A stretch of DNA of 64,000 nt from an uncultured Eubacteriales bacterium (GTDB lineage Bacteria > Bacillota > Clostridia > Saccharofermentanales > Saccharofermentanaceae). The notes beneath the pieces were generated by a model. That model was not told the origin of the DNA. It saw only the letters and a program-made list of their open reading frames with translations, and ran no database searches. The number at the start of each line of letters is the position of its first letter. Within the stretch, counting starts at the first letter, position 1. The DNA is taken from positions 1 to 64,000 of the forward strand of contig OMWK01000004.1 in NCBI GenBank assembly GCA_900314745.1, written 5' to 3'. Made by a program: the position numbers and the translations under genes. Shown here piece by piece: positions 53,188-62,784 of this stretch.

Positions 53188-54873
53188 ATGGCTGATAATT
53201 CCAAGATCCGAATAGGAGACCTGATGGTCTCCGCGGGATATATCACCGAAGACCAACTTAAAGAAGCTCTCGGCATACAGAAGGAATCAGGCGGCAAGAG
53301 AATCGGTCAGGTTCTCCTCGATTTAGGTTATGTTACTGAAGTTCAGATGCTCTCGGCTCTTGCCGACAGACTGGATATCCAGCTTATAGATATTACTGCG
53401 GTTCCTATAGATACCGAGACGGTTAAGCTTATCCCCAAGCAGCTCGCTGAGCAGTATGTAATGCTCCCAATAGGTCAGGAGAACGGTGAAGTAGTACTTG
53501 CCGTTAATGACCCTCTTAACCTCTATGCTATCGAGGACATCAGACAGACCATCGGAATGCCTGTAAGAACTGTCCTTGCTCAGGAGAGTGCGCTCAAGGA
53601 AGTAATCAATTACCAGTATGCCGGAATCAAGGCCCGTATGGCTGCCGAGAATGCTAACGCTAATACGGCAGGTCTCAATGTAGACGAACTCGTAATCGAT
53701 ACATCGGCAGGTGCCGATGATGCGCCTATCATCAACCTTGTTAACTCGCTTCTTGATAAAGCGTTCCAGGATAACGCATCCGATATTCATATCGAGCCGT
53801 TCGAGACTAATGTTGCCGTCAGAATGCGTATCGACGGTACGCTTATCGATTACCTGACACTTCAGAAAAACGTTCAGGATTCTCTTGTTGCAAGAATCAA
53901 GATCATGGGTGACATGGATATCGCCGAGAGACGTATTCCTCAGGACGGTCACTTCCGTGTAAGGATTCAAGGTCAGATCGTAAACATCAGAGTTAACGTA
54001 ATCCCGACAGTATTCGGTGAGAAGGTCGTTATGCGACTTATCATGTCTGCCGTCAACATCGATAACAACCAGACGTTCGGTATGACAGAGGAGTGTTATG
54101 ACAAGTTCACGAAGATGCTTAAGTCACCTAACGGACTTATTTACATCACGGGTCCTACGGGTTCCGGTAAGTCAACGACGCTTTATAACGCACTCAACTC
54201 TCTTGCTCAGAAACCCATCAACATAAGTACGATCGAGGACCCTGTTGAGAAGAATCTGCCGAGACTCAATCAGGTTCAGGTTCATCCGACGGCGGGACTT
54301 ACATTCGAAGTTGGTCTTCGTGCCCTCATGCGTCAGGATCCTGACGTAATCATGGTAGGTGAGACACGTGATGCCGAGACAGCAGCCATCTCCATCAGAG
54401 CTGCCGTTACAGGTCACCTGGTTCTTTCCACACTTCATACGAACGACGCCGCATCTACTATCGTAAGACTTGTAGATATCGGAGCTGAGCCGTACATGCT
54501 CTCGTCTGCTCTTGTAGGTGTAGTAGCCCAGAGACTCATGCGTAAAGTATGTCCTTACTGCGCTAAGCCTGAGCCTTTGTCGGAAAGACAGATAGAGTTC
54601 TTAGGCCACGATATCCCTAATGCCAAGAAGGGTACAGGCTGTGGTCAGTGCCACAATTCGGGTTATCTCGGACGTACGGCTATCCATGAAGTTCTTGTGG
54701 TCGATAAGACCATGCGTAAGATGATCGCGGAAGGTGCAGAGGCTGAGGAGATGAAGCAGTATGCCATCAAGACACAGGGCATGAAGACTCTGAGAATGGC
54801 AGCAGAGATCCTCGTAGAGCAGGGCATCACCTCTATGGAAGAACTTGAGCGTGTAGCATATAATGACGATTAA
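53188..54873 (+). CDS. pilB: Type IV pilus extension ATPase PilB
   Basis: A 561-residue ATPase of the GspE/PilB family. Residues ~7-75 hold two copies of the MshEN c-di-GMP-binding motif (RIGDLMVSAGYIT and RIGQVLLDLGYVT). Walker A is GPTGSGKST (~322), the Asp box and Walker B lie in RQDPDVIMVGETRD, and a four-cysteine zinc site (CPYC, then CGQCH) is near residue 455-490. It powers pilus extension. c-di-GMP made by an enzyme like the GGDEF protein at 30426 could stimulate it. pilD starts inside its 3' end. Confidence 0.95.
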   Translation: MADNSKIRIGDLMVSAGYITEDQLKEALGIQKESGGKRIGQVLLDLGYVTEVQMLSALADRLDIQLIDITAVPIDTETVKLIPKQLAEQYVMLPIGQENGEVVLAVNDPLNLYAIEDIRQTIGMPVRTVLAQESALKEVINYQYAGIKARMAAENANANTAGLNVDELVIDTSAGADDAPIINLVNSLLDKAFQDNASDIHIEPFETNVAVRMRIDGTLIDYLTLQKNVQDSLVARIKIMGDMDIAERRIPQDGHFRVRIQGQIVNIRVNVIPTVFGEKVVMRLIMSAVNIDNNQTFGMTEECYDKFTKMLKSPNGLIYITGPTGSGKSTTLYNALNSLAQKPINISTIEDPVEKNLPRLNQVQVHPTAGLTFEVGLRALMRQDPDVIMVGETRDAETAAISIRAAVTGHLVLSTLHTNDAASTIVRLVDIGAEPYMLSSALVGVVAQRLMRKVCPYCAKPEPLSERQIEFLGHDIPNAKKGTGCGQCHNSGYLGRTAIHEVLVVDKTMRKMIAEGAEAEEMKQYAIKTQGMKTLRMAAEILVEQGITSMEELERVAYNDD

Positions 54874-55453
54874 TTCATCGTCCAAACTTATTAAAGATCT
54901 TAAGAGCATACCGTCGCCGGTGTTTTACATCTTCGCGGCGGTTGCTTTATTCTCAGCGTTTTTTGTGATGGGGTTTAACATAAACGGTGTCTTTGCTGCA
55001 TTGTTCCTTCTGCTTCTTACCGCATGTGCATGCGCTGACATTAATGCTGGTATCGTGCCAGACATGATCGTGATCGCGATTGCAGTCCTTGGCATAGTCA
55101 GCTTCCCGGTAGTGGAAGGCTTCACGATGGCGGGCCTCATATCAAGGCTTATTGGCGTTGTTTGCATTGCACTCCCGATGCTTCTGATCTCAATTCTTGT
55201 GCGGGGTGCATTCGGAGGCGGAGATATCAAACTCATGGCCGCGGCAGGACTTTATATCGGATGGCGTCTGACGGTGGCGGGAGCGTTCATTGGTATGTTT
55301 ATTGCCGGGATTTACGGCATCGGATTACTTATCTTTCATAAGGCCAAAGCCAGGTCCAAACTTAAACTCGCGCCGTTCCTCGCATACGGTCTTGCGACTG
55401 CTTCGCTGTTCGGTGAACAGTTGCTGCTGTTAGCTTCATTAGGCATGTATTAA
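54863..55453 (+). CDS. pilD: Prepilin peptidase (A24), peptidase domain only
   Basis: A 196-residue membrane protein with about six hydrophobic segments and the two aspartates of the A24 family: one in ACADINAGIVPD, the other in the GGGD loop (FGGGDIKLMA). It cuts prepilin leaders before the conserved Phe. The N-terminal methyltransferase domain of classical PilD is missing, as in TadV/CpaA-like enzymes, so pilins may stay unmethylated. The ATG overlaps the end of pilB by 11 bases. It lies between pilB and the major pilin gene. Confidence 0.85.
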   Translation: MTINSSSKLIKDLKSIPSPVFYIFAAVALFSAFFVMGFNINGVFAALFLLLLTACACADINAGIVPDMIVIAIAVLGIVSFPVVEGFTMAGLISRLIGVVCIALPMLLISILVRGAFGGGDIKLMAAAGLYIGWRLTVAGAFIGMFIAGIYGIGLLIFHKAKARSKLKLAPFLAYGLATASLFGEQLLLLASLGMY

Positions 55454-55757
55454 CACACTTGCAAGGGGTACATGCCTGATACAAATGCAATTTGATAATG
55501 GGACGAGTTAAATCGGACAAACCGATTGTAACGCCTGTAATATAAGCGTTATAGGGGTTGTTAATAGTATTGCAACAGGTTTACGGTTTGGAAATAAAAT
55601 CCCGAGTCGATGAACAACTTGTTAAGAGGTCGTTAATTGTGCCCCAAAGCTATTGAAATCAAGGTTTTCAGTTGATATAGTTCAGTCATAACAACAAATC
55701 AAACACACTTGATTCGGTTGACAAATAGTCTTACTCATAACGAAGGAGGAAATCAAA
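55454..55757 (+). promoter_or_regulatory. Noncoding region upstream of the major pilin gene
   Basis: About 300 bases with no gene. The clearest element is a promoter, TTGAAA at 55653-55658, 17 bases, TATAGT at 55676-55681, giving a ~70-base leader with AAGGAGG before the ATG. Short inverted repeats are scattered through 55500-55640. I looked for a c-di-GMP riboswitch, known before some clostridial pilin genes, and did not find its conserved core. Confidence 0.55.
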
Positions 55758-56177
55758 ATGAAGAAAGTTAGTAAGTCATCAAAGAAGGGTTTTACATTAG
55801 TTGAGCTTATCGTAGTTCTCGTTATCCTCGCCATTCTCGCAGCTATGCTCGTACCGGCACTCACAGGTTACATCAAGAGAGCTCGTCAGGAGAAGGATTA
55901 TCAGGCAGCAGCTACAGTTCTCACAGCAGCACAGTCGTTGGTAGCTGAGTATTATGGTAAAACACCAACAGCTAGTTTGTCATTAGGTGCAGCTAAGAGT
56001 TATGCAGCGAATGTAACTGAGATTAATAGATTGACAGGTCTTGAGTTGTCAACTGGTGCTGTTACAATTAATACCATTAATAGTAACTATGGAATCACAG
56101 GTATTACAGTTAAAATTAACGGCAACACGTATACTTGGGCAAACAATACTTGGAATTCTGCTGTCGCGAACAGATAA
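55758..56177 (+). CDS. pilA: Major type IV pilin
   Basis: A 139-residue prepilin: a short basic leader, cleavage between Gly11 and Phe12 (KKG/FTLVELIVVL), Glu16 at +5 and a hydrophobic helix to about residue 40, then a small C-terminal domain rich in Thr, Asn and Ala. The strong AAGGAGG ribosome site, its own promoter and a strong terminator suggest high expression, as expected of the main fibre subunit. The N-terminal ~30 residues closely resemble those of the giant protein at 37620. No disulfide-forming cysteines are present. Confidence 0.93.
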   Translation: MKKVSKSSKKGFTLVELIVVLVILAILAAMLVPALTGYIKRARQEKDYQAAATVLTAAQSLVAEYYGKTPTASLSLGAAKSYAANVTEINRLTGLELSTGAVTINTINSNYGITGITVKINGNTYTWANNTWNSAVANR

Positions 56178-56212
56178 TTCTCGAGTAAAGGTCTGATAAA
56201 TTGATTGATGAG

Positions 56213-56241
56213 AGACCGGGGTTTAACCCCGGTCTTTTATT
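56213..56241 (+). terminator. Rho-independent terminator after pilA
   Basis: AGACCGGGG (56213-56221), loop TTTAA, CCCCGGTCT (56227-56235), then TTTATT. Confidence 0.9.
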
Positions 56242-56353
56242 AAATAATGCTATTCAGTGGTATATATTGTGCGGTAAACTAATGAAGGCTCTATTATGGA
56301 TGGTCTATATTTTATATGGCATGATTATAAATCGAGAAAGGTAACTCAGTGTA

Positions 56354-58762
56354 GTGTTTGTGAAAGATAGTTTAATGAATGCTAAAGTATTTAAAGAATC
56401 TACAAAGATTAATACTATTACTATAATAAAGACGCTCTTCGTTATTGCAATTTATATATTATTGGATGGATATGGAATAATCTCTAATGGTTTTAGGTTT
56501 GTTGGTTTTGCAACAGGGAATCTGAGTCCGAATGATGCAGGGCTCGTTGGAAATCTGACTGAACAGTTTTTGTCTGGAGAGAATATCAATGCCGCCGCAA
56601 GCAATATGGTGGAATTACAAAGGTTCCGATTGCTTTATCTGGTAATCGCCTTGTTCCCAATAGTCTTTGTCGGATTAAAGTACCATATTTCATTCATAGT
56701 AAAAAACAAATCTGAGCTTCGTGATTGGATTCCGTGTTTGAGGCTCATTTTTGGTGCTTTGGCCTTTTACTATATATTGACAATTAAGACTTTGTTCACC
56801 CATGAGTGCTTTACCGATTATTATTCATTTGGTTCATGGCCCTACTTTTTAAGGATTGTTGGGGCATTTGCGGCACTTACTGCATTTGTGTTGGATTGGC
56901 GTTCTTTCTGGGAATCATTAAAGAGATTTCCAAATTCTTATCCACGGGTTTGCAAAGCTTCATTTGTTTTATGCGTGTCCATTTGTTCTTGTATGCTCCT
57001 TGAATATCAGGCAGGAAGCAAAATGGATATGATCTCGTATATGGTATTTTACAATGTGCTTTACTGGATAATTCTACAAGTAATTGTAGATGTTATTACC
57101 AATAATGTAAAAGTAGGAGCTTTTGTTAGTTTAGGATTGGCCTACCTTATAGGTCTAATCAATGATGTAGTATTTCAGTTTAGAGGGAATTATGTAATGT
57201 TTGGCGACCTTACGGTAGTTAGAACAGCCCTCGAAGTAGCCGGGAATTATACGTATCATCCTAGCGGTTGGTTTTGGTTAGCTATGGTTATACTGATAAT
57301 TGCAGCAGTATTGACAATACTAATCAAATTTCCCAAGCATAAAGGCGTAAGTGTGAGAGGAGTAATAACCCGTGTGGCTGTAATAATTGCACTTGTTGCA
57401 GGCGTAATTATTACTTTCAGAAACGGTACGTTGTACAACAATGTAAACGGAGTGGGTTGGAATTATAACGAGAACGTGAAGTATACGGGATATATTGCTT
57501 ATTTCCTTAGCAATATGAATGCTATTAAGTCTGTAACACTTGATAATTATGAATCTGCATTAGCAGAAGAGGCGTTTGACAGTTTGGATGATCAACCGGT
57601 AGATGCTGCTTATGAATATCCGAACATTATCATTATTCAAAATGAAGCATTTGCAGATTTGTCTGTTGTATATGATATTGATACAAACATTGATTATATG
57701 CCGTTTATCCACAGTTTGTCTGAGAATACTCGTAAGGGTTATCTTAATATGTCAGTAACCGGTGGACCAACGGCAAATACTGAGTATGAGATATTAATGC
57801 GATCGACCCTTTGTTATCTTCCTTATGGATCAGTACCATATACCCAATACGTAGATGCTGATTATCCGTCGATTGTTCAAGTTCTTAGGAACCAGCAGGT
57901 TCCGTACTATACTGTGGCCTATCATCCGTATTATGCTTCAGGCTACAGACGCACGGAGGTTTATAACCATTTTGGTTTTGATGAGATAGTTTTTGAGGAT
58001 GATTTCAGAGAAGATTTTCCTGAATCAGAGATTATCCGTGACTATTTAAGTGATTCCGCTGATTACAGGCGCGTAGAGGAGATGTATGAAGAATTCAGAA
58101 GCAGATCTGATGCTCCGTGGTTTTGCTTTAATGTAACGATACAAAACCACGGAGGATATACACAGAATTATTCTCCGGCACCTGATGATTATGTTTATGT
58201 AACTAATTTTGATGCTACAGAATCATTTAATGGTTATCTGTCTTTGATCAAAGAGAGTGATGATGCATTTAGAGAATTGATTGAATACTTCGAACAATGT
58301 GATGAGCCTACTATAATTGCAATGTATGGAGATCATCAGCCTATGTTTGATGATGAAACATTAGGAGTTCTTAATAATCATTTTGTTGATGGCGTTGAGA
58401 ACAGGACCAATTATTTCTATGTTCCATATGTTATATGGGCTAACTTTGATATCGAAGAAGAGGATCTTCTCAGCAGTCCGGGTCACGAAGGGGTGTTTAA
58501 TACACTTTCGACTAATTACTACGCGAGCACGGTATTTGACTTGGCCGGAATAGAACTTGCGGATTATGACAGATATCTTATCGACCTTCATGAGAGAATA
58601 CCCGCAATCACCGCTTTGGGGGTATGGGATAGCGAGGGTAATTATTATTCATCACCTGCAGCATCTCCTTTTGCGGATGAATTGTCGGCTCTTCAGATGG
58701 TGCAGTTCAATCTGTTATTTGATGATGATAATCGGCTTACTTCCCGGTTCGTCCCTGATTGA
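56354..58762 (+). CDS. LTA synthase-like phosphoglycerol transferase
   Basis: An 802-residue membrane enzyme: about seven hydrophobic segments in the first ~370 residues, then an extracellular sulfatase-fold domain (~410-720). GGPTANTEYEIL carries the threonine nucleophile expected of LtaS-type enzymes, and YGDHQP and PGHEG supply metal ligands. LtaS moves glycerol-phosphate from phosphatidylglycerol to a growing chain. Its position between the major pilin and minor pilin genes suggests that it may decorate pilins, but a separate role in teichoic acid synthesis is equally allowed. The start is uncertain: GTG at 56354 or ATG at 56375. A hairpin terminator follows. Confidence 0.82.
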   Translation: MFVKDSLMNAKVFKESTKINTITIIKTLFVIAIYILLDGYGIISNGFRFVGFATGNLSPNDAGLVGNLTEQFLSGENINAAASNMVELQRFRLLYLVIALFPIVFVGLKYHISFIVKNKSELRDWIPCLRLIFGALAFYYILTIKTLFTHECFTDYYSFGSWPYFLRIVGAFAALTAFVLDWRSFWESLKRFPNSYPRVCKASFVLCVSICSCMLLEYQAGSKMDMISYMVFYNVLYWIILQVIVDVITNNVKVGAFVSLGLAYLIGLINDVVFQFRGNYVMFGDLTVVRTALEVAGNYTYHPSGWFWLAMVILIIAAVLTILIKFPKHKGVSVRGVITRVAVIIALVAGVIITFRNGTLYNNVNGVGWNYNENVKYTGYIAYFLSNMNAIKSVTLDNYESALAEEAFDSLDDQPVDAAYEYPNIIIIQNEAFADLSVVYDIDTNIDYMPFIHSLSENTRKGYLNMSVTGGPTANTEYEILMRSTLCYLPYGSVPYTQYVDADYPSIVQVLRNQQVPYYTVAYHPYYASGYRRTEVYNHFGFDEIVFEDDFREDFPESEIIRDYLSDSADYRRVEEMYEEFRSRSDAPWFCFNVTIQNHGGYTQNYSPAPDDYVYVTNFDATESFNGYLSLIKESDDAFRELIEYFEQCDEPTIIAMYGDHQPMFDDETLGVLNNHFVDGVENRTNYFYVPYVIWANFDIEEEDLLSSPGHEGVFNTLSTNYYASTVFDLAGIELADYDRYLIDLHERIPAITALGVWDSEGNYYSSPAASPFADELSALQMVQFNLLFDDDNRLTSRFVPD

Positions 58763-58780
58763 TATATAGTTTTTGTCTTA

Positions 58781-58805
58781 CTCCGGCTCGCCGGAGATTT
58801 AATTT
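58781..58805 (+). terminator. Terminator after the LTA synthase-like gene
   Basis: CTCCGGC (58781-58787) pairs with GCCGGAG (58790-58796), then ATTTAATTT. The two-base loop is tight, so pairing is probably slightly shorter than drawn. Confidence 0.6.
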
Positions 58806-58985
58806 ACTATCTTGTGACTGAATGTTCACAGAACGTAACCCTGTAATCATTGAATCGCAAGACTTACGGGTTTACAATAAAGCCAGAGGGCGTCTTTGGA
58901 GGGGGCTAGACACTTTCTGGATTTGTCATATCAAAGAACCCATGCAGGACATAGTTCAAGCAGTGATATTCATGGTGATGATCAA

Positions 58986-59429
58986 ATGAAGTGCAAGAGT
59001 AAGGGATCAATAAGAAGTTCAATAAAAACAATCCTTCGCGGAAATGAAGGTACCAGTATTGTTTTGGTCTCTATCATGGCGATCATTATTATTACGTGTG
59101 TGGTCATACTTCGTATGGTTACAAGTTCACTTTGGGCATCGGCTGATAAGCAATATAACCAGGATCAGGCTTACATGCTCGCTACAACTTGCGGCAAAGC
59201 TCTTGAAGATCATATACTTGCCGGAAAGATTAATCTCGATGGATTTAGTTTTGACGATACAGCCGCTCTTGCATCTTCTCTTCCGAATGCGTCGATTAGA
59301 GCTTCCGCGTCCTTGAGGCAGGCTGATGGTAATTATGTTCTCACAGTTACAGGCACAGTCGGCGAAGCAACATATGTTTACACTGCGCTTTATTCGGGAT
59401 CCGGCACGTCGTATACGAGGGTCAGTTGA
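58986..59429 (+). CDS. PilX-like minor pilin or pilus membrane protein
   Basis: A 147-residue protein with a basic N-terminus, a short NEGTSIVLV segment leading into a hydrophobic helix (~24-45) and an outer domain that starts with an amphipathic helix (DKQYNQDQAYMLAT). This is the layout of PilX/GspK-type minor pilins, but Glu at +5 after the likely cleavage glycine is missing. The start is uncertain: I chose the ATG at 58986, though GGAGGGGG lies upstream at 58898 and alternative starts exist there. The next gene begins two bases after the stop, and three minor pilin-like genes follow in a row. Confidence 0.6.
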   Translation: MKCKSKGSIRSSIKTILRGNEGTSIVLVSIMAIIIITCVVILRMVTSSLWASADKQYNQDQAYMLATTCGKALEDHILAGKINLDGFSFDDTAALASSLPNASIRASASLRQADGNYVLTVTGTVGEATYVYTALYSGSGTSYTRVS

Positions 59430-59430
59430 T

Positions 59431-59745
59431 ATGAAGAGTATTAATAAACGGCCGTTGATTGTTGGGAATAATAGTGGTGAGACCATTGCGGAAGTTGTGG
59501 TTGCTTTTGCGCTTCTATCGATAATGCTTGTTATACTGTTTCAGGGAATGCAAAATGCTACGAAGAATCTAGCCAATGCAAATGATCATCGCAAATCTTC
59601 TGATATTGCAATGATACAGCTTCAAAGTGAATCGCTAACTACCGGAGCAGCTAAGAAAGTAGTGGAAGGAACTGATATTTACAGACATGTTGTTAGGATT
59701 CAGAACTACGTATATGTAGTTTATACTTCATCACCGGAAACTTAA
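59431..59745 (+). CDS. PilV-like minor pilin
   Basis: A 104-residue prepilin-like protein. The leader ends at Gly16 and the mature part would begin ETIAEVVVAFALLSIM, so Glu is at +1 and also at +5; the usual Phe/Met at +1 is absent. The hydrophobic helix and the following amphipathic helix (NATKNLANANDHRKSSDIA) are as in PilV/GspI. It starts one base after the previous stop codon and is coupled to it. Only a small C-terminal domain is present, so it may serve in priming pilus assembly. Confidence 0.68.
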   Translation: MKSINKRPLIVGNNSGETIAEVVVAFALLSIMLVILFQGMQNATKNLANANDHRKSSDIAMIQLQSESLTTGAAKKVVEGTDIYRHVVRIQNYVYVVYTSSPET

Positions 59746-59765
59746 TCAGGTATGGAAAGATAAGT

Positions 59766-60557
59766 ATGAAGAGACTAAGGCGTGACAAAAGAAGCAAGAG
59801 AGCTATAACGCTTGTTGAATTGATCGTCGCGATAGCATTGACGGCTGTCTTTGCGGCAACTTGCGTTATGATCATCCTGCCGGTAACCAAGATATATACT
59901 CATGTTAAGGATCACAGCCGTGCCCAGTTCGTGGCAGATGCTGTAGTTGACGCTATTAGATCTGAATGCTCGAAGGCAAATATAAGCAGCGGGGGAGACG
60001 TGTGGATTGCATCTTCGACAAATTCTGACGGGCGCGTAAGCTTTGATAGTCTTAGTTCTTCGGGAGAGGGAGATGTGCTTGTTTTCAGAAGATCGAACGA
60101 TTACTGCGAGACAATTGCTTCGGATTATGAGATAACAGGCACTGGTGAAGGAACTATGTATGCAGGAGTTGTAAGTGCTGAGAGAGCTGATGCGAATGCA
60201 ACTCCTATTTTATCAGGCGAGGGTGCGAGGAGCCGAGCTATCTATTGGCTTTTCGATGAAGGTGTTGACAGAGCCTCCAATGATGAAGGATATTTGCATT
60301 TTGGTTATTTTACTAACGGCGCTGCTCAAAGCGGTGATCTAACGTATGTTGTCCCACAGGGTTACTATGATTATACTAATGCCTTGTCAGTATCAGCTTA
60401 TAACGCAATAAATGACGGTTATACTATAGGTCTGAATTTCCACGACCTTGATGACAGCGCGGTTCCGTCTTATGTCATATGCGATGTTTCCATATATCCT
60501 AAGGTTGGAGATACAGGAACAGCAATTTACACTAGAACCGTCGCTTTGTGCTTCTGA
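59766..60557 (+). CDS. PilW-like minor pilin
   Basis: A 263-residue prepilin: a basic leader, cleavage site A/ITLVELIVAIAL (Ala13/Ile14, Glu18 at +5) and a hydrophobic helix, then a larger outer domain, as in PilW/GspJ. Ala instead of Gly at -1 is tolerated by some prepilin peptidases. GGAAAGATAAGT precedes the ATG. With the two preceding genes it completes a minor pilin set that usually initiates pilus assembly at the tip. Confidence 0.75.
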   Translation: MKRLRRDKRSKRAITLVELIVAIALTAVFAATCVMIILPVTKIYTHVKDHSRAQFVADAVVDAIRSECSKANISSGGDVWIASSTNSDGRVSFDSLSSSGEGDVLVFRRSNDYCETIASDYEITGTGEGTMYAGVVSAERADANATPILSGEGARSRAIYWLFDEGVDRASNDEGYLHFGYFTNGAAQSGDLTYVVPQGYYDYTNALSVSAYNAINDGYTIGLNFHDLDDSAVPSYVICDVSIYPKVGDTGTAIYTRTVALCF

Positions 60558-60573
60558 TTCCCTGTAATATAAT
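60546..60573 (+). promoter_or_regulatory. Promoter of the metallo-hydrolase gene
   Basis: TTGTGC at 60546-60551, 16 bases, TATAAT at 60568-60573; GGGAGG then precedes the ATG at 60609. The -35 lies inside the end of the minor pilin gene. Confidence 0.55.
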
Positions 60574-60608
60574 AATCTGTAGTTGATTATTATCACGGGA
60601 GGTATCCT

Positions 60609-61235
60609 ATGAAGATTACTTACCTTGGTCACTCGTGCTTTAAGTTCGAGAAGGACGGTTTCGCTTTGATCGTTGATCCTTATAAGGCCGGAAGCGTTCC
60701 GGGATATGCTCCGCTTAAGGAGACTGCCAATCAGGTTCTGTCGACTCACAGGCACGGCGATCACTTCGGACTCGATGAGGTCAAGCTCGCGGTTACCCGC
60801 GTCGACATTCCGTTCGACATAAGTTTCATAGAGTCTTTCCATGATGAAGAAGATGGTGCCGCAAGAGGCTGTAACAATGTTATAATCGTCAAGGCTGACG
60901 GGCTGACTGTTGTCCACATGGGCGACATCGGCTGTGAACTCAGCGATGAGGACATCGATATCATAAAGGACTGCGATGTGCTTCTGATCCCGGTCGGCGG
61001 TGTTTATACCGTTGATGCGAAGGGGGCAAAGGCATATGTCGACAGGATAGGACCCGCGATAACTGTCCCGATGCACTACAGAGGCGAAGGCTTCGGTTAC
61101 GATGAGTTAGGCACTGTGGTTGAGTTCACGAAGCTTTTCGAGCAGGTGGAGAGCATAGGCTCCGAACTTGTTCTCGAGGGCAAGCCTGAAGGTCACAAGG
61201 TAATAGTAATGCGAGGTAAGAAGGCGAATGTTTAA
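60609..61235 (+). CDS. Metallo-beta-lactamase-fold hydrolase
   Basis: A 208-residue MBL-fold protein of the UlaG/UPF0173-like group. The zinc motif is THRHGDH (His47, His49, Asp51, His52); further ligands lie in VVHMGDIG and in PMHYRG near the C-terminal part. Relatives act as lactonases or nucleic-acid-independent hydrolases, and many have no assigned substrate. It overlaps the following DUF1846 gene by 8 bases and is likely cotranscribed with it. Confidence 0.87.
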   Translation: MKITYLGHSCFKFEKDGFALIVDPYKAGSVPGYAPLKETANQVLSTHRHGDHFGLDEVKLAVTRVDIPFDISFIESFHDEEDGAARGCNNVIIVKADGLTVVHMGDIGCELSDEDIDIIKDCDVLLIPVGGVYTVDAKGAKAYVDRIGPAITVPMHYRGEGFGYDELGTVVEFTKLFEQVESIGSELVLEGKPEGHKVIVMRGKKANV

Positions 61236-62712
61236 GGTCGGTTTTGACAGCGAGAAGTACGCTGAGCTTCAAAGTAAACATATCAGAGAGAGAATAGAGA
61301 AGTTCGGCGGTAAGCTTTATCTCGAGTTCGGCGGCAAGCTTTTTGACGATCATCACGCATCGCGCGTGCTCCCGGGATTCGAGCCTGACAGCAAGATCAA
61401 GATGCTCCTGAAGCTGCAGGAGGACGTCGAGATCATCATCGCCATCAATGCCGATGCCATCGAGAAGAGCAAGAGAAGAGGCGACCTAGGCATCACATAC
61501 GACCAGGATGTACTCCGTCTTATCGATGCCTTTACTGAGTTCGGGCTGTGCGTTGGTTCCGTGTGCATCACGCAGTATACGGGGCAGACACTTGCCGAGA
61601 AGTTCGAGAAGCGTCTCCGCCAGCTCGGCGTAAAGGTTTATAAGCATTATCCCATCGAAGGTTATCCTTCTAATATTCCTCTTATAGTAAGTGACGACGG
61701 CTACGGCAAGAACGATTATATCGAGACAAGCCATAAGCTCGTTGTAGTTACGGCTCCGGGTCCCGGATCCGGCAAGATGGCGACCTGCCTGTCACAGCTT
61801 TATCACGAGAATAAGCGCGGCATCAAGGCGGGTTACGCGAAGTTCGAGACATTCCCTATATGGAGTCTGCCGCTGGCGCATCCCGTTAATATTGCTTACG
61901 AGGCTGCAACGGCTGACCTTTCTGATGTTAATATGATCGACCCGTTCCACCTCGAGGCTTACGGCGAGACTACGGTCAACTATAACCGCGACGTCGAGAT
62001 CTTCCCGGTTGTTAATGCGATCTTCGATAAGATCTACGGCGAGTCTCCTTACAAGAGTCCTACGGATATGGGCGTTAACATGGCGGGATTCGCGATCATC
62101 GATGACGACGCATGCCGCGAGGCAAGTAAGCAGGAGATCATCCGCCGTTACTATCAGGCCAGATGTGCTGTTAAGCAGGGCTTGTCCGACGGCTCTGACG
62201 TCAATAAGATCGAGCTTCTGATCAATAAGACGGGAATAGACGTGGCTGACAGAAGATGCGTCGGTGCGGCTTTGGTAAGAGCGGATCAGACAGACGGTCC
62301 TGCAGTTGCGATCGAACTAGCTGACGGAAGAATGGTAACAGGTAAGACGACAGACCTCATGGGTCCTTCATCTGCGGCTCTTCTTAACGCATTGAAATTA
62401 CTCGCGGGCATCGACCACAACATGCCTTTGATCTCACCTAATGTAATCGAGCCTATTCAGGATCTGAAGATCAATCACATGGGCAATCACAATCCGAGAC
62501 TTCACATGGATGAGACTTTGATCGCTCTGTCCATGTCGGCTACGACCAACCCGGTCGCAGAGCTCGCGATGCAGCAGCTGAATAATCTTAAGAATGCGGA
62601 TGCACATTCGACCACGATGCTCTCGAGCGTAGATGAGAATGTGTTCAGAAAGCTCGGAGTCAATATCACCTGTGAACCGGTCTACGCGACTAAGAAGCTG
62701 TATCATAAGTAA
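61228..62712 (+). CDS. DUF1846 family protein
   Basis: A 494-residue cytoplasmic protein that matches the DUF1846 (UPF0371) family in length and in blocks such as [21 protein letters not shown] near the N-terminus and the nucleotide-loop-like [19 protein letters not shown] near residue 175. The family is widespread in Firmicutes and its function is not established. Overlaps the preceding MBL gene and ends in a strong terminator ahead of ctsR. Confidence 0.88.
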   Translation: MFKVGFDSEKYAELQSKHIRERIEKFGGKLYLEFGGKLFDDHHASRVLPGFEPDSKIKMLLKLQEDVEIIIAINADAIEKSKRRGDLGITYDQDVLRLIDAFTEFGLCVGSVCITQYTGQTLAEKFEKRLRQLGVKVYKHYPIEGYPSNIPLIVSDDGYGKNDYIETSHKLVVVTAPGPGSGKMATCLSQLYHENKRGIKAGYAKFETFPIWSLPLAHPVNIAYEAATADLSDVNMIDPFHLEAYGETTVNYNRDVEIFPVVNAIFDKIYGESPYKSPTDMGVNMAGFAIIDDDACREASKQEIIRRYYQARCAVKQGLSDGSDVNKIELLINKTGIDVADRRCVGAALVRADQTDGPAVAIELADGRMVTGKTTDLMGPSSAALLNALKLLAGIDHNMPLISPNVIEPIQDLKINHMGNHNPRLHMDETLIALSMSATTNPVAELAMQQLNNLKNADAHSTTMLSSVDENVFRKLGVNITCEPVYATKKLYHK

Positions 62713-62743
62713 TCCTGAGACTAATAATTAGAACTATACGGAT

Positions 62744-62771
62744 GCCCGGCCTGAGAGCCGGGTATTTATTT
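62744..62771 (+). terminator. Rho-independent terminator
   Basis: CCCGGC (62745-62750) pairs with GCCGGG (62757-62762), then TATTTATTTG. Confidence 0.8.
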
Positions 62772-62784
62772 GTCAAAAAAGTTC

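Noticed and set aside
55454..55757. A c-di-GMP riboswitch before the pilin gene
   Set aside because: The conserved cores of neither c-di-GMP riboswitch class could be found, and the promoter appears to start downstream of most of this region.
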